Of a stretch of 49,859 nt of DNA, positions 33,523 to 40,774 are shown in pieces (within the stretch, counting starts at the first letter, position 1; every line of letters starts with the position of its first letter). Position numbers and translations under genes: made by a program. The stretch comes from Moduliflexus sp964602655 (GTDB lineage: Bacteria; Moduliflexota; Moduliflexia; Moduliflexales; Moduliflexaceae). The notes beneath the pieces are model-generated. The model was not told the DNA's origin. It did not search any database and saw only the letters and a list, made by a program, of their open reading frames with translations. The stretch lies in contig CAZRSF010000044.1 of NCBI GenBank assembly GCA_964602655.1, forward strand, positions 1 to 49,859. Reading direction: 5' to 3'.

Positions 33523-33613
33523 CGGAGAGGGTGGGATTCGAACCCACGCGACAGCTTTTGGCCGCCAAACCGATTTCGAGTCGGTCCCGTTATGACCTCT
33601 TCGGTACCTCTCC
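33523..33613 (-). tRNA. tRNA-Ser(CGA)
   Basis: Class II tRNA, acceptor GGAGAGG/CCTCTCC, anticodon loop CTCGAAA (CGA), extended variable arm. CCA is not encoded. Its first 24 bases overlap the 3' end of tadA. Confidence 0.93.
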
Positions 33614-34057
33614 TGCTCGTAACTGCTGAAAAAACGTTGACATCAACCGGCTGCATTCGGCGCGCATGACACCGGAGACAACTTCGAACTGGTGATTCAG
33701 GCGTATATCCTGTGCCACTTGATATAACGAACACACCGCGCCGGCTTTGGGATTTTCCGTCCCGTAAATCAGTCGCCGAATTCTTGAGAGTACCAATGCT
33801 CCCGCACACATGAGACACGGCTCAACCGTCACATATAACGATGCTTCGGTCAAACGTTCGTAACCTATCAATTGACAGGCATCATGAATGGCTAAAATTT
33901 CCGCATGTGCAATAGGATCGCGTTGTTGTTCGGTGCGGTTGTGATTCGAGGCGATAATGTGCGAGTCAACAACAATAACCGCTCCGATTGGCACTTCGCC
34001 TTCATCATAAGCGTACTGCGCCTCGCCCAAAGCGGCTTGCATGAATTGTCGCTGCAC
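33590..34057 (-). CDS. tadA: tRNA-specific adenosine deaminase TadA
   Basis: A 155-residue deaminase that converts A34 of tRNA-Arg(ACG) to inosine. The zinc site is visible in PIAHAEILAI (HAE) and EPCLMCAGAL (PCxxC). The N-terminus is most naturally the GTG at 34057 (VQRQFMQAALGEAQYA), which restores the first helix; the ATG at 34042 would shorten it by 5 residues. The gene lies between tRNA-Arg(ACG), its substrate, and tRNA-Ser(CGA). The last codons, LRAGEVPKRS, and the stop fall inside the 5' part of the tRNA-Ser(CGA) gene. A long T/A run (34061-34079) precedes the start and no Shine-Dalgarno is evident. Confidence 0.94.
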   Translation of the reverse strand: MQRQFMQAALGEAQYAYDEGEVPIGAVIVVDSHIIASNHNRTEQQRDPIAHAEILAIHDACQLIGYERLTEASLYVTVEPCLMCAGALVLSRIRRLIYGTENPKAGAVCSLYQVAQDIRLNHQFEVVSGVMRAECSRLMSTFFQQLRAGEVPKRS

Positions 34058-34079
34058 TATTTTTTTAAAAAAAAGAAAA

Positions 34080-34153
34080 CGCGCCCAGGAGGAGTCGAAC
34101 CCCCAACCTTCGGATCCGTAGTCCGACGCTCTATCCAATTGAGCTATGAGCGC
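34080..34153 (-). tRNA. tRNA-Arg(ACG)
   Basis: Acceptor GCGCTCA/TGGGCGC, anticodon stem-loop TCGGA-CTACGGA-TCCGA with anticodon ACG, T arm GGGGGTTCGACTCCTCC. CCA not encoded. It is the known TadA substrate and lies 22 bases before tadA on the same strand. Confidence 0.95.
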
Positions 34154-34177
34154 ATAATTATCAGTGCAAATTTATTA

Positions 34178-34268
34178 CGGAGAAGGAGGGATTCGAACCC
34201 TCGGTACATGTTTAAGCACGTACAACGGATTAGCAATCCGTCACCTTCGGCCTCTCGGTCACCTCTCC
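34178..34268 (-). tRNA. tRNA-Ser(GCT)
   Basis: Class II tRNA with anticodon loop TTGCTAA (GCT), variable arm GTACGTG...CATGTAC, T arm GAGGGTTCGAATCCCTC. Acceptor GGAGAGG pairs with CTTCTCC through one G-T pair. CCA not encoded. Confidence 0.94.
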
Positions 34269-34352
34269 GAAATCCGATAAATTTTATGAATACATCATGA
34301 AAAAGCGTTCGGCGCATTTTTCATGCGATATTCCTAATGCTTTATGGTTTTA

Positions 34353-34437
34353 CGGAGGAGGTAGGATTCGAACCCACGTTCGCTTTCACGAAAACGGTTT
34401 TCAAGACCGCCGCCTTCAACCACTCGGCCACTCCTCC
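34353..34437 (-). tRNA. tRNA-Ser(TGA)
   Basis: Class II tRNA, acceptor GGAGGAG/CTCCTCC, anticodon loop CTTGAAA (TGA), variable arm TTCGTGAAAGCGAA. CCA not encoded. First RNA in transcription order of the cluster; the 135 bases upstream show no convincing promoter. Confidence 0.94.
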
Positions 34438-34572
34438 CTGCCTCGTGAGCGTCACCGTAATAGAGTCGTAAATATTTGCAAGGAAAAAGTGCGGAAATTC
34501 CGATTTTTCTATAAATTTTATGACAGAACAAGCAATCATCGCGATTCTATCGCCATTTCTGGCGAATTGTCA

Positions 34573-34968
34573 TCACTGAGAAACAAACATGGGCGTTTTC
34601 CCATGGCCTTCTTCGAAACCGCAGCTTTTATAGAATGCGACAGCATCGTCATACGCAATCAACGTTTTCCTGACATACGACCGATAATGCTCAAGCGCCA
34701 TCCGGATCAGCGTTCTTCCGATACCCTGTTTTTGATAATCGGGGCGTACCAAAAGATACGGGAAATAGACCGTGATTTCTCCATCCGAGATCGCATTAAT
34801 CAGCCCAACCAGCCGGTTACTGTCCCATGCCGAAATAACGTGATCCGAATGTGCCATCGCCTTTTGCAAACGTTCGGGATACTTCCCGGATTCCCAATTC
34901 ACGGAAACGAACAATTCCTGCAAATCGGGTGCGTGAAAATTTTTTTCTTCTCGATAAATGATGTTCAT
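34573..34968 (-). CDS. GNAT-family N-acetyltransferase
   Basis: A 131-residue acetyltransferase. The acetyl-CoA motif A is LLVRPDYQKQGIGRTLIRMAL (Q-x-x-G-x-G in QKQGIGR), and the C-terminal AVAFYKSCGFEE is the motif B helix. The start MNIIYREEKNFHAPDLQELF resembles GNATs of the yjdJ-like or uncharacterised antibiotic-resistance-neighbour type. ATG 34968 is preferred; ATG 34983 adds five residues. Substrate unknown. It is transcribed just upstream of the tRNA cluster, 135 bases away. Confidence 0.85.
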   Translation of the reverse strand: MNIIYREEKNFHAPDLQELFVSVNWESGKYPERLQKAMAHSDHVISAWDSNRLVGLINAISDGEITVYFPYLLVRPDYQKQGIGRTLIRMALEHYRSYVRKTLIAYDDAVAFYKSCGFEEGHGKTPMFVSQ

Positions 34969-35034
34969 ATCATATTCTATCATCAACCACAGATTACACG
35001 GATTTCACAGAGGTGAAATATGCATGGTAAACCA

Positions 35035-35997
35035 TCACGATCCAGACGTCATATCCGCATACGCCGCTTCCATCAGCAAGAAAAATGCCTGACCTTCTGT
35101 CGAGGTTCCGGCATGATCGAAATTCGGCGCGCCGCAAACGCCTTGAATCAGGCCATAGGCATCAACTTTTCGATGCGCCGCCGCCCGCATTTTCAAGGCA
35201 ATCTCGCAATATGACGGCGCAAGCCATTCGCCGCGAATGCCTCGAAAGATCGAATAGGCCAGCATTTGCGCCGCATTTGTTTCAACAAACGTTGACGGAT
35301 CGTCCAGAATATCATGGAAAAGCCCATCGTCGCGCAGATATGTCAGGCAGGCATCAATCACTTCTTTGACAAACCCGGCAAGCATGATTTTTTCCGGCGT
35401 CATAGCATCCGGCAGCGCCTTGATCACCCTGGTCATTCCTACCGCTGCCCATCCATTTCCGCTGCCCCAGAAGAGTTTCCGCGCAAATTCCTGTCGGTCA
35501 TCGTCCCAAATATGATAATAGAGGCGTTTTTCCGGGTGCATGAGGATGTTTCTGTAGCCGACGATTTGCGTGACCGCTTCCTGCGGATAACCGGCAGCAG
35601 CGAGAAAAGGCGGCACCATATACATCGAATCCGCCCAGATCATATTTTCAATGTAATTGTGATACAGAATGCCGTCTCTGGTTTTCGGGGCTTTGTAAAT
35701 CAGAAAGTCCGCCATCCGTCCCGCCGCAGTTTTGAGCGTGGCGTCGTCGGTGACGTTGGCCGCAAATAATACCGGTTCGCCATTGGCCGACGGGTCTGCC
35801 ACTGGCTTATTATCGCCGTTCAATCCGAGCCGTCCATCTTTGGTTTGATTCACGACCGCGTCTTTGGCGAGCAGAACGACCAGATCGGTTTCTCCTAATT
35901 CCAATAACGCCTGCGCCGCAACGCCCTGCTCCCAGGCGCGTCGCTGCATGCTCAGCATCGCGGTCTGAACCTTTTGAATCATCGTTTGTGTGTCCAT
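35035..35997 (-). CDS. glycoside hydrolase family 88/105-like unsaturated-uronyl hydrolase
   Basis: A 320-residue (alpha/alpha)6-barrel protein. ENMIWADSMYMVPPFLA carries the catalytic aspartate of unsaturated rhamnogalacturonyl hydrolases, and KLFWGSGNGWAAVGMTRV and DDGLFHDILDD are further family marks. GH105 enzymes cleave the unsaturated sugar left by pectin lyases. At 320 residues it is a little short compared with typical GH105. No signal peptide, so cytoplasmic action after uptake of oligosaccharides. No lyase or transporter is adjacent, so the substrate remains unconfirmed. Confidence 0.82.
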   Translation of the reverse strand: MDTQTMIQKVQTAMLSMQRRAWEQGVAAQALLELGETDLVVLLAKDAVVNQTKDGRLGLNGDNKPVADPSANGEPVLFAANVTDDATLKTAAGRMADFLIYKAPKTRDGILYHNYIENMIWADSMYMVPPFLAAAGYPQEAVTQIVGYRNILMHPEKRLYYHIWDDDRQEFARKLFWGSGNGWAAVGMTRVIKALPDAMTPEKIMLAGFVKEVIDACLTYLRDDGLFHDILDDPSTFVETNAAQMLAYSIFRGIRGEWLAPSYCEIALKMRAAAHRKVDAYGLIQGVCGAPNFDHAGTSTEGQAFFLLMEAAYADMTSGS

Positions 35998-36028
35998 ACA
36001 TGTTCCTCATGTCTTCTGCACCAAAACG

Positions 36029-36565
36029 TTACTCCCGAAATTGTTTTAATTCCCATTGTTCCGTGACTACGCATGAGACAGTTCCACCACATGTCCATTC
36101 AATGTAATAGGGAGCGATAAACAGCGAAGAAATTCCCTCTTGAATAACAGTTCGCGCCGTTGCTGTTGCCTCTGTTTCATAATGTGCAGTGCATTTATTT
36201 GAAAGAATGACTTTGACCTGTGCAGAATTTTGATCTAAACAGGATATCTTCATTTTCCAACGTCCCTCTATTCCTGCCTGCAAGAGAAAGCCGCCGTCAT
36301 CCTCTATAAGGCTCGCCTGATCGTGATCCGCACGATAAGGCGTTTCACCTCCTATAGTATGGGTAAAATTCTCGCCACAGGCAGGATCAGATGGCATCTT
36401 CAAGGTCGTCATCTTCATATAGCTATATGTTCCGGGCAATAAACAAAAGGGCGCAGGCGACGAGGAATTTTCGGAATCGTTGCAGCTGAACAAGCCGACG
36501 CACAATATTAAGAAGATTCCGTATTTATAACCATGCTGCATCACGATCTTATCAAGTGTTCTCAT
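36029..36565 (-). CDS. putative lipoprotein of unknown function
   Basis: A 178-residue exported lipoprotein. The signal reads GYKYGIFLILCVGLFSCNDSE, with lipobox LFSC; the lipidated Cys is near residue 28. The mature part has about seven further cysteines (PFCLLPG, DPACGEN, ISCLDQ, NKCTAH, WTCGG, VSCVVT), suggesting disulfides. AAGGGG lies 9 bases before ATG 36565. It follows the HtrA gene by 19 bases, so the two are probably co-transcribed. More AT-rich than neighbours. No recognised domain. Confidence 0.75.
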   Translation of the reverse strand: MRTLDKIVMQHGYKYGIFLILCVGLFSCNDSENSSSPAPFCLLPGTYSYMKMTTLKMPSDPACGENFTHTIGGETPYRADHDQASLIEDDGGFLLQAGIEGRWKMKISCLDQNSAQVKVILSNKCTAHYETEATATARTVIQEGISSLFIAPYYIEWTCGGTVSCVVTEQWELKQFRE

Positions 36566-36584
36566 AATTTCAACCCCTTGTTCG

Positions 36585-38072
36585 CTATTTACTGCGTAAA
36601 TCCGGCGAGCGATCATGCTCGATGCGATAGGTGGCGAGAATTTCCTGATTGGCGGCTTCGGCCTTTTCGCGATCCAACACAAGTTCGACAAAATCTTCGT
36701 CCCGCAGCACCAAATATGGCTCGTTCGATTCCATGACAAGGCGATAAAATTCGCTGAAATCCTTAAACGTCTTGCCGTTGACATCATTGATAATCCAGGC
36801 GAATACATCGTCATACCCCTGATTCACTTCGGCTGAAAGGACTTTCAAGGCGAGCACGACTTCCTGCCGCTGTTCGGTAATCGGCTTATCAAGTTCGGCG
36901 ACCAAATAATCCGGCGCGTTTTCCGCCCAATTTCCGCCATAGCGCGTGAGCAGATTCTTGGTTAACGGCGTAAAGACCACGCCGCCATAGATGAAATAGC
37001 GTGGGAGTTGTTCGTATTGCTCCGGCGGCACGACGGTGTAAGCGCCTCGCGTTTTGGAAAGCGTGAGCGTCATGGTCACGGCCTTGCCATCGCGAAAAAT
37101 CTCGACTGGAACCTGCTCGCCTATTTGGCGGCGATCAATATAATACATTGCGCTCGTGCGTTCTTTCGGGCGAAATTCCACCGTGCCATCGTCGGCAATC
37201 GGATGACCTTCGACGCTCAAAAGAATATCACCGCGCTGCAAAATTCCTTCTGCCGGAGAACCGGGATAAATCCGATTGACGAGAATGCCGGTCTGCTTGC
37301 CGCTCAGTTTGTATTTCAGCTTCATATCCGGGTTTTCCATCGTTTGAATCGAGACGCCGAGGCTGGGAAATCCGTCATGCCGACCATCTTCAAGATCGGT
37401 AAAAAAATGCTCGACCACTGAAATCGGCACCATATAGCCGATATTTTCGGCATTGCCCTTCGTTTGCATCACAATACCGACGATTTTGCCGTTGTTGATG
37501 ACCGGCCCGCCGCTGTTGCCCGGATTGATTGCGGCGTCAATCTGTCCGGCGAACAAAAAATGGCTGCTGTGGACGTAAAACGTATGTTCGAGCCGGGACA
37601 GGATGCCTTTCGTGATGCTAAGGGAATCGCCGCCAAGCGGAAAACCATAGACCGACACTTCGTCTTGCGTTTCCGGCAATTCGCCGAATTCGAGCGACGG
37701 AACGCTCTCGAAAAATGTCGGGTCTTCGACCGTCAGAATCGCTAAATCCGCGTCGTGCGAAATCTGCTCCACCGCCGCGTTATAGCGTTTGGCGTCGCCA
37801 TGTTTTCGCACTTGCACGAAGGTTTCGTTCGCGACGACATGCGCGTTGGTCAGAATGCGCTTGCCGCTGATGACGCAGCCGGAGCCAGTCGCACGAAACG
37901 CGCCTAACATGCTCCAGGGATTGTGATAATCCGGCATGTCCGCGACCGTATAAATTTTAACAATCGAATCTTTGATGCTGGCATCGTTTGTGGTTACGGC
38001 AGTCTCGGCCAAAGTAGCCTGAGCGTTCAGCAGACATGAGAATAACAGTAAAACGAGCGTGAATGGTTTCAT
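36585..38072 (-). CDS. periplasmic HtrA/Deg-like trypsin-fold serine protease
   Basis: A 495-residue protease with Sec signal MKPFTLVLLLFSCLLNAQATLA. The catalytic triad is His78 (LTNAHVV), Asp109 (HDADLAIL) and Ser187 (GNSGGP). A PDZ domain follows at about 235-340 (GILVNRIYPGSPAEGILQRGDILLSVEGHPI). The last 150 residues resemble the PDZ-like third domain of plant-type Deg proteases (GYDDVFAWIINDVNGKTFKDF). It would degrade or refold damaged envelope proteins. Its ATG overlaps the amidohydrolase stop as ATGA, and a lipoprotein gene follows. Confidence 0.9.
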   Translation of the reverse strand: MKPFTLVLLLFSCLLNAQATLAETAVTTNDASIKDSIVKIYTVADMPDYHNPWSMLGAFRATGSGCVISGKRILTNAHVVANETFVQVRKHGDAKRYNAAVEQISHDADLAILTVEDPTFFESVPSLEFGELPETQDEVSVYGFPLGGDSLSITKGILSRLEHTFYVHSSHFLFAGQIDAAINPGNSGGPVINNGKIVGIVMQTKGNAENIGYMVPISVVEHFFTDLEDGRHDGFPSLGVSIQTMENPDMKLKYKLSGKQTGILVNRIYPGSPAEGILQRGDILLSVEGHPIADDGTVEFRPKERTSAMYYIDRRQIGEQVPVEIFRDGKAVTMTLTLSKTRGAYTVVPPEQYEQLPRYFIYGGVVFTPLTKNLLTRYGGNWAENAPDYLVAELDKPITEQRQEVVLALKVLSAEVNQGYDDVFAWIINDVNGKTFKDFSEFYRLVMESNEPYLVLRDEDFVELVLDREKAEAANQEILATYRIEHDRSPDLRSK

Positions 38073-38896
38073 GCGAGGTTTTCCTTATACAGTTGCAAAA
38101 TGGTCATGATCGTGCCAGACCAGATCGCGTTTTTTTGTTCTTCGGAAAGATGCAGCCGCGCAAACATCTGCTCATAAAACGAGCGCACCGTCAACGCGCT
38201 GTCTTCCGGGTAATCGCTGCCATAAATCACTTTATAATATGGGGCTAACGTTTTGACCGCGTATTCGATAGCATTGACGCGGTCCGGGCGGCCATAATAG
38301 TGTTTGGACTCGAAATCCGCAATCCACGAGAGATCGAGAAACACGTTCGGGCGCTGGCGGGCAATATCCACCATATCGTACAAATACTCGCCGCCCAAAT
38401 GGGCGATGATAATCGGCAGATCGTAGAAAATCGAGGCGTAGGCGTCAATTTCCCGCAAATCCGCTTCGAGCGCCGGGACCGAACTGCCGTGCCTCACGCC
38501 GTCAATCACGACTGGAATATTCAGGCGCGCCGCTTCATACAGCAAGCCATAGACTCTGGAGTCTTTCAGGCTGAATTGCTGGATGCGCGGGTGAATTTTC
38601 AGGCCGCGAAATTTTTCGATGATAATCAACCGCCGCAACTGCGTCTGCGGCGCGGGGTCGCCGTAGCGGAAAAAGGTCGGATGAATCGAACAGAAGCCGA
38701 TGATGCGATGCGGATGCTGGCGGCAAATCTCCTGCACCGTCTCGTTCCGGTCATACGGCGCAATCGGCAGCATCACCGCCATATCCATCCCGTTTTGATC
38801 AAGGTACTCAATCAGGTCGGCGTCCGTCCGTTTCGGATACCCCTGAAACAGCGACGTGTCATCAAAACAAGCGTGAACATGGGCGTCTATTTTCAT
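38069..38896 (-). CDS. amidohydrolase-family metal-dependent hydrolase (COG2159-like)
   Basis: A 275-residue TIM-barrel protein of the ACMSD/COG2159 group. The metal-binding start is MKIDAHVHACF (HxH), GFCSIHPTFF and GLKIHPRIQQF hold the middle strand, PIIIAHLGGEYL gives the third histidine, and VIYGSDYPEDSA ends with the conserved aspartate. These enzymes decarboxylate or hydrolyse small aromatic or cyclic acids. The pairing with a protease is unusual; 4-base overlap says they are translated together. A good promoter lies 75 bases upstream. Confidence 0.85.
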   Translation of the reverse strand: MKIDAHVHACFDDTSLFQGYPKRTDADLIEYLDQNGMDMAVMLPIAPYDRNETVQEICRQHPHRIIGFCSIHPTFFRYGDPAPQTQLRRLIIIEKFRGLKIHPRIQQFSLKDSRVYGLLYEAARLNIPVVIDGVRHGSSVPALEADLREIDAYASIFYDLPIIIAHLGGEYLYDMVDIARQRPNVFLDLSWIADFESKHYYGRPDRVNAIEYAVKTLAPYYKVIYGSDYPEDSALTVRSFYEQMFARLHLSEEQKNAIWSGTIMTILQLYKENLA

Positions 38897-38970
38897 GGTG
38901 ATTCATCCTTTTTTGTCATGATTCTGGTCACATTCAAGCTACGCATCAGCGATTCTGTTCAGCGAATGAA

Positions 38971-38999
38971 CATATAGAGTTTTCGCGCAAGAGTGTCAA
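38971..38999 (-). promoter_or_regulatory. sigma-70-type promoter of the amidohydrolase-protease-lipoprotein operon
   Basis: Minus-strand TTGACA (38994-38999), 17-base spacer, TATATG (38971-38976). A small inverted repeat GTTCA-N5-TGAAC lies at 38957-38971, just over the expected start site. Confidence 0.7.
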
Positions 39000-39049
39000 T
39001 ATTTTTCTCATTTTCATGAGGCCGAATTTCAACGCCCAGCGAATTCCGA

Positions 39050-39217
39050 TCATGGAGTTTGCTCGAACGGATTGATCATCGAAACTCCCGCAACACGAAA
39101 GTCCGAGGTGTTTCTTGTCACCAGAATGAGATGACGCACGATGGCGGTTGCGGCAATAATCGCATCAGGCAGTTTGATTTTCTTCTGCTCAATCAACAGG
39201 CGTTCTGTTCCATTCAT
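39050..39217 (-). pseudogene. C-terminal remnant of a VapC/PIN-domain toxin
   Basis: About 55 codons matching only the end of a VapC toxin: KLPDAIIAATAIVRHLILVTRN, followed by TSDFRVAGVSMINPF. The conserved D of LPDAII and the TRNTSDF aspartate are present, but the first half of the PIN domain, with its first catalytic aspartate, is gone. The fragment starts inside the 3' end of the adjacent antitoxin-like gene in another frame, as expected if a deletion fused the two. Confidence 0.75.
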
Positions 39218-39416
39218 CGCGCATCTCCCGTTCGAATCGCATCGGATCGATTGATTTGCCGCGCAGAATTCCGGCGGCCTTTTCAAAAGGATCGTCCTCG
39301 CTGCGCGTGTTGATAATGGTAATGTTCACGGTCAATTGACCATGATTCACTCCAAGAAATTTCCCGACATCGGGAATGAAAATCCCTCCGTTTTGCACGA
39401 TTGCAGTAGCAACCAT
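39189..39416 (-). CDS. VapB-like antitoxin B, copy 2
   Basis: A 75-residue protein with an N-terminal strand-rich segment (MVATAIVQNGGIFIPDVGKF) and a C-terminal helix (FEKAAGILRGKSIDPMRFEREMRDEW) typical of antitoxins that wrap PIN toxins. It is nearly identical to copy 1 at 40537-40755. It precedes the VapC remnant, so it was probably the cognate antitoxin of a lost toxin. The last residues, NRTPVD, are out of frame with the remnant. GGAGAAA precedes the ATG. Confidence 0.65.
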   Translation of the reverse strand: MVATAIVQNGGIFIPDVGKFLGVNHGQLTVNITIINTRSEDDPFEKAAGILRGKSIDPMRFEREMRDEWNRTPVD

Positions 39417-39434
39417 AATATTTCTCCTTTGATA

Positions 39435-39665
39435 TTACGCCGTCCGCGACGCCATCTGACGTTGGGCGCGAATCAATTCCGCGATTGGCCGCAAGATATG
39501 ATTCACTGAGTCCGAATCGGGAAAGACATCGCTCAAATCAGCATCAAGCACGATGATATTGCAGCCTTCGCGGTACCCTGCCGCATATTTCCCGCGAATC
39601 CCTTTGCTGAAATCATATTCTTTCAGCATGTCTGGATCATTTTCCATCATTTCGATATGTTCCAT
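39435..39665 (-). CDS. small antitoxin-like protein A, copy 2
   Basis: A 76-residue protein of a widespread small family marked by LKEYDFSKGIRGKYA and IVLDADLSDVFPDSDSVNHILRPI. Members are found beside type II toxins and are usually unannotated; an antitoxin role is inferred. It is almost identical to copy 1 at 40775-41005 apart from the first five residues. It starts 15 bases after the RelE-like toxin stop and is followed by antitoxin B copy 2. The start is uncertain; ATGs at codons 6 and 7 also fit. Confidence 0.65.
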   Translation of the reverse strand: MEHIEMMENDPDMLKEYDFSKGIRGKYAAGYREGCNIIVLDADLSDVFPDSDSVNHILRPIAELIRAQRQMASRTA

Positions 39666-39680
39666 CGGTTATTTGTTCAC

Positions 39681-39965
39681 TTAATACACTTCATCATGCG
39701 TGCCGATTCCAAGTAAAAAAATCTCGTCTTCGGTTTGATTGGCGCGTTTCACGAACTCAAACACGATGCGAAGATCATACCCCGCGCTGCATGCCCATGT
39801 TCCGGCTAAATTGCCTTTCAATTTGTGCGTTTCCAATTGCGGCGCGAACGGATTTTCAGCTAATTCCCTCAGCGTCTTTTCGAGTTCGGCTTGCGATTGC
39901 GGATGCTTTTTCAGCATGCGCCGGAACGCCCTGACAAACGTATTACTCCAGATCAAGGTTCGCAT
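39681..39965 (-). CDS. RelE/StbE-family mRNA interferase toxin
   Basis: A 94-residue RelE/ParE-superfamily toxin (YafQ/StbE type). WSNTFVRAFRRMLKKHPQSQAELEKTL forms the helical hairpin, HKLKGNLAGTWACSAGYDLRIVFEF the beta sheet with the conserved Leu-x-Gly and Tyr-x-x-Arg elements, and the tail IFLLGIGTHDEVY is characteristic of this subgroup. Full length, so probably active as a ribosome-dependent RNase. The first 23 bases overlap the upstream antitoxin gene, the usual arrangement. Confidence 0.88.
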   Translation of the reverse strand: MRTLIWSNTFVRAFRRMLKKHPQSQAELEKTLRELAENPFAPQLETHKLKGNLAGTWACSAGYDLRIVFEFVKRANQTEDEIFLLGIGTHDEVY

Positions 39966-40179
39966 CGCTCACCTCGCGCATCAAATCAGCCACTGAGCCG
40001 GAACGAATCTCGCCGCGCGCATATTCCACTCGCGCCATCCGAATCTGGTCGGCAAGTTCCATGCGCTTCCGCTCCGCTAATCGCCGCCGCATAATTTCGA
40101 TCAAATCTTCTTGCTGATAGAGCGGCAACGCCTCGACCGTCTCTAATGCATCTTGAAAACGTAATTGTTGACTCATCAT
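39943..40179 (-). CDS. RelB-like antitoxin of the RelE pair
   Basis: A 78-residue, mostly helical and charged protein (FQDALETVEALPLYQQEDLIEIMRR, then RLAERKRMELADQIRMARVEYARG) whose gene overlaps the RelE-type toxin by 23 bases. AAAGGAG lies before two adjacent ATGs at 40179 and 40176. The tail GSVADLMREVSD probably binds the toxin. Open frame upstream of 40179 reads through a GTCAGACA-type repeat and is not coding. Such antitoxins normally repress their own promoter; no operator is evident. Confidence 0.82.
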   Translation of the reverse strand: MMSQQLRFQDALETVEALPLYQQEDLIEIMRRRLAERKRMELADQIRMARVEYARGEIRSGSVADLMREVSDANLDLE

Positions 40180-40204
40180 GACGCATTCTCCTTTCTTTTT
40201 AACT

Positions 40205-40251
40205 GCCGGAAAGCCGTCAGACACCTTCAAAGCGCCTAACAGCTTTCCGGC
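40205..40251. repeat. degenerate GCCGTCAGACACC palindrome
   Basis: Outer arms GCCGGAAAGC/GCTTTCCGGC pair perfectly; the inside (GTCAGACACCTT / GCGCCTAACA) is decayed. Relative of the perfect copies at 41032 and 49675. Confidence 0.65.
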
Positions 40252-40281
40252 TTGCTCACGCCCGGACAGGATGGCAACAGG

Positions 40282-40500
40282 CTACGCCGCCTGCCTTTCC
40301 AGCAGCGGAATCAAGCAGCGCAACGCGGCGTTGACGGCTTCGGAATCGGGGAAATATTTTCGCACATCCGGGTTAAGCATGATTGCGCCGTCTTCCAACG
40401 TAAAATATTGCACAGACGCGCTGCCGTCTTCGTGATGAATGACGACCGAATGCCCTTCTCGGTGCGTCGCCGCATATTTCCCGCACACGCCGCCCGGCAT
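40282..40500 (-). CDS. diverged antitoxin-like protein A, copy 3, with damaged N-terminus
   Basis: A 72-residue frame related to the A family: MPGGVCGKYAATHREGHSVVI, an inserted segment HHEDGSASVQYFTLEDG absent from copies 1 and 2, then IMLNPDVRKYFPDSEAVNAALRCLI. Upstream, 12 further in-frame codons encode ENDILPEYDFAN, the family N-terminus, but they follow immediately on ATG-TGA at 40537-40542, where the last codon and stop of antitoxin B copy 1 lie. The original start therefore seems lost; either it begins at ATG 40500 without its N-terminus or it is a pseudogene. Confidence 0.55.
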   Translation of the reverse strand: MPGGVCGKYAATHREGHSVVIHHEDGSASVQYFTLEDGAIMLNPDVRKYFPDSEAVNAALRCLIPLLERQAA

Positions 40501-40536
40501 ATTGGCAAAATCGTATTCCGGCAGAATATCGTTTTC

Positions 40537-40755
40537 TCACATTGCGATTGGTTCATCGCGCATCTCCCGTTCGAATCGCATCGGAGCGATTGATTTGCCG
40601 CGCAGAATTCCGGCGGCCTTGTCAAAAGGATCGTCGTCGCTGCGCGTGTTGATAATGGTAATGTTCACGGTCAATTGACCTTGATTCACGCCGAGAAATT
40701 TCCCAATATCGGGAATGAAAATCCCTCCGTTTTGCACGACTGCGGTAGCAACCAT
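40537..40755 (-). CDS. VapB-like antitoxin B, copy 1
   Basis: A 72-residue near-twin of the protein at 39189-39416, with FIPDIGKFLGVNQGQLTVNITI and the helix DKAAGILRGKSIAPMRFEREM. It differs at the end: RDEPIAM and stop instead of RDEWNRTPVD. No toxin follows; the next frame is the damaged A copy 3. GGAGAACAC precedes the ATG. An orphan antitoxin in its present form. Confidence 0.6.
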   Translation of the reverse strand: MVATAVVQNGGIFIPDIGKFLGVNQGQLTVNITIINTRSDDDPFDKAAGILRGKSIAPMRFEREMRDEPIAM

Positions 40756-40774
40756 AATGTGTTCTCCGTTTATA

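Noticed and set aside
34297..34539. Frames containing GGGRIRTHVRFHENGF (plus) and GGVAEWLKAAVLKTVF (minus)
   Set aside because: Both are translations of the tRNA-Ser(TGA) gene, not proteins.
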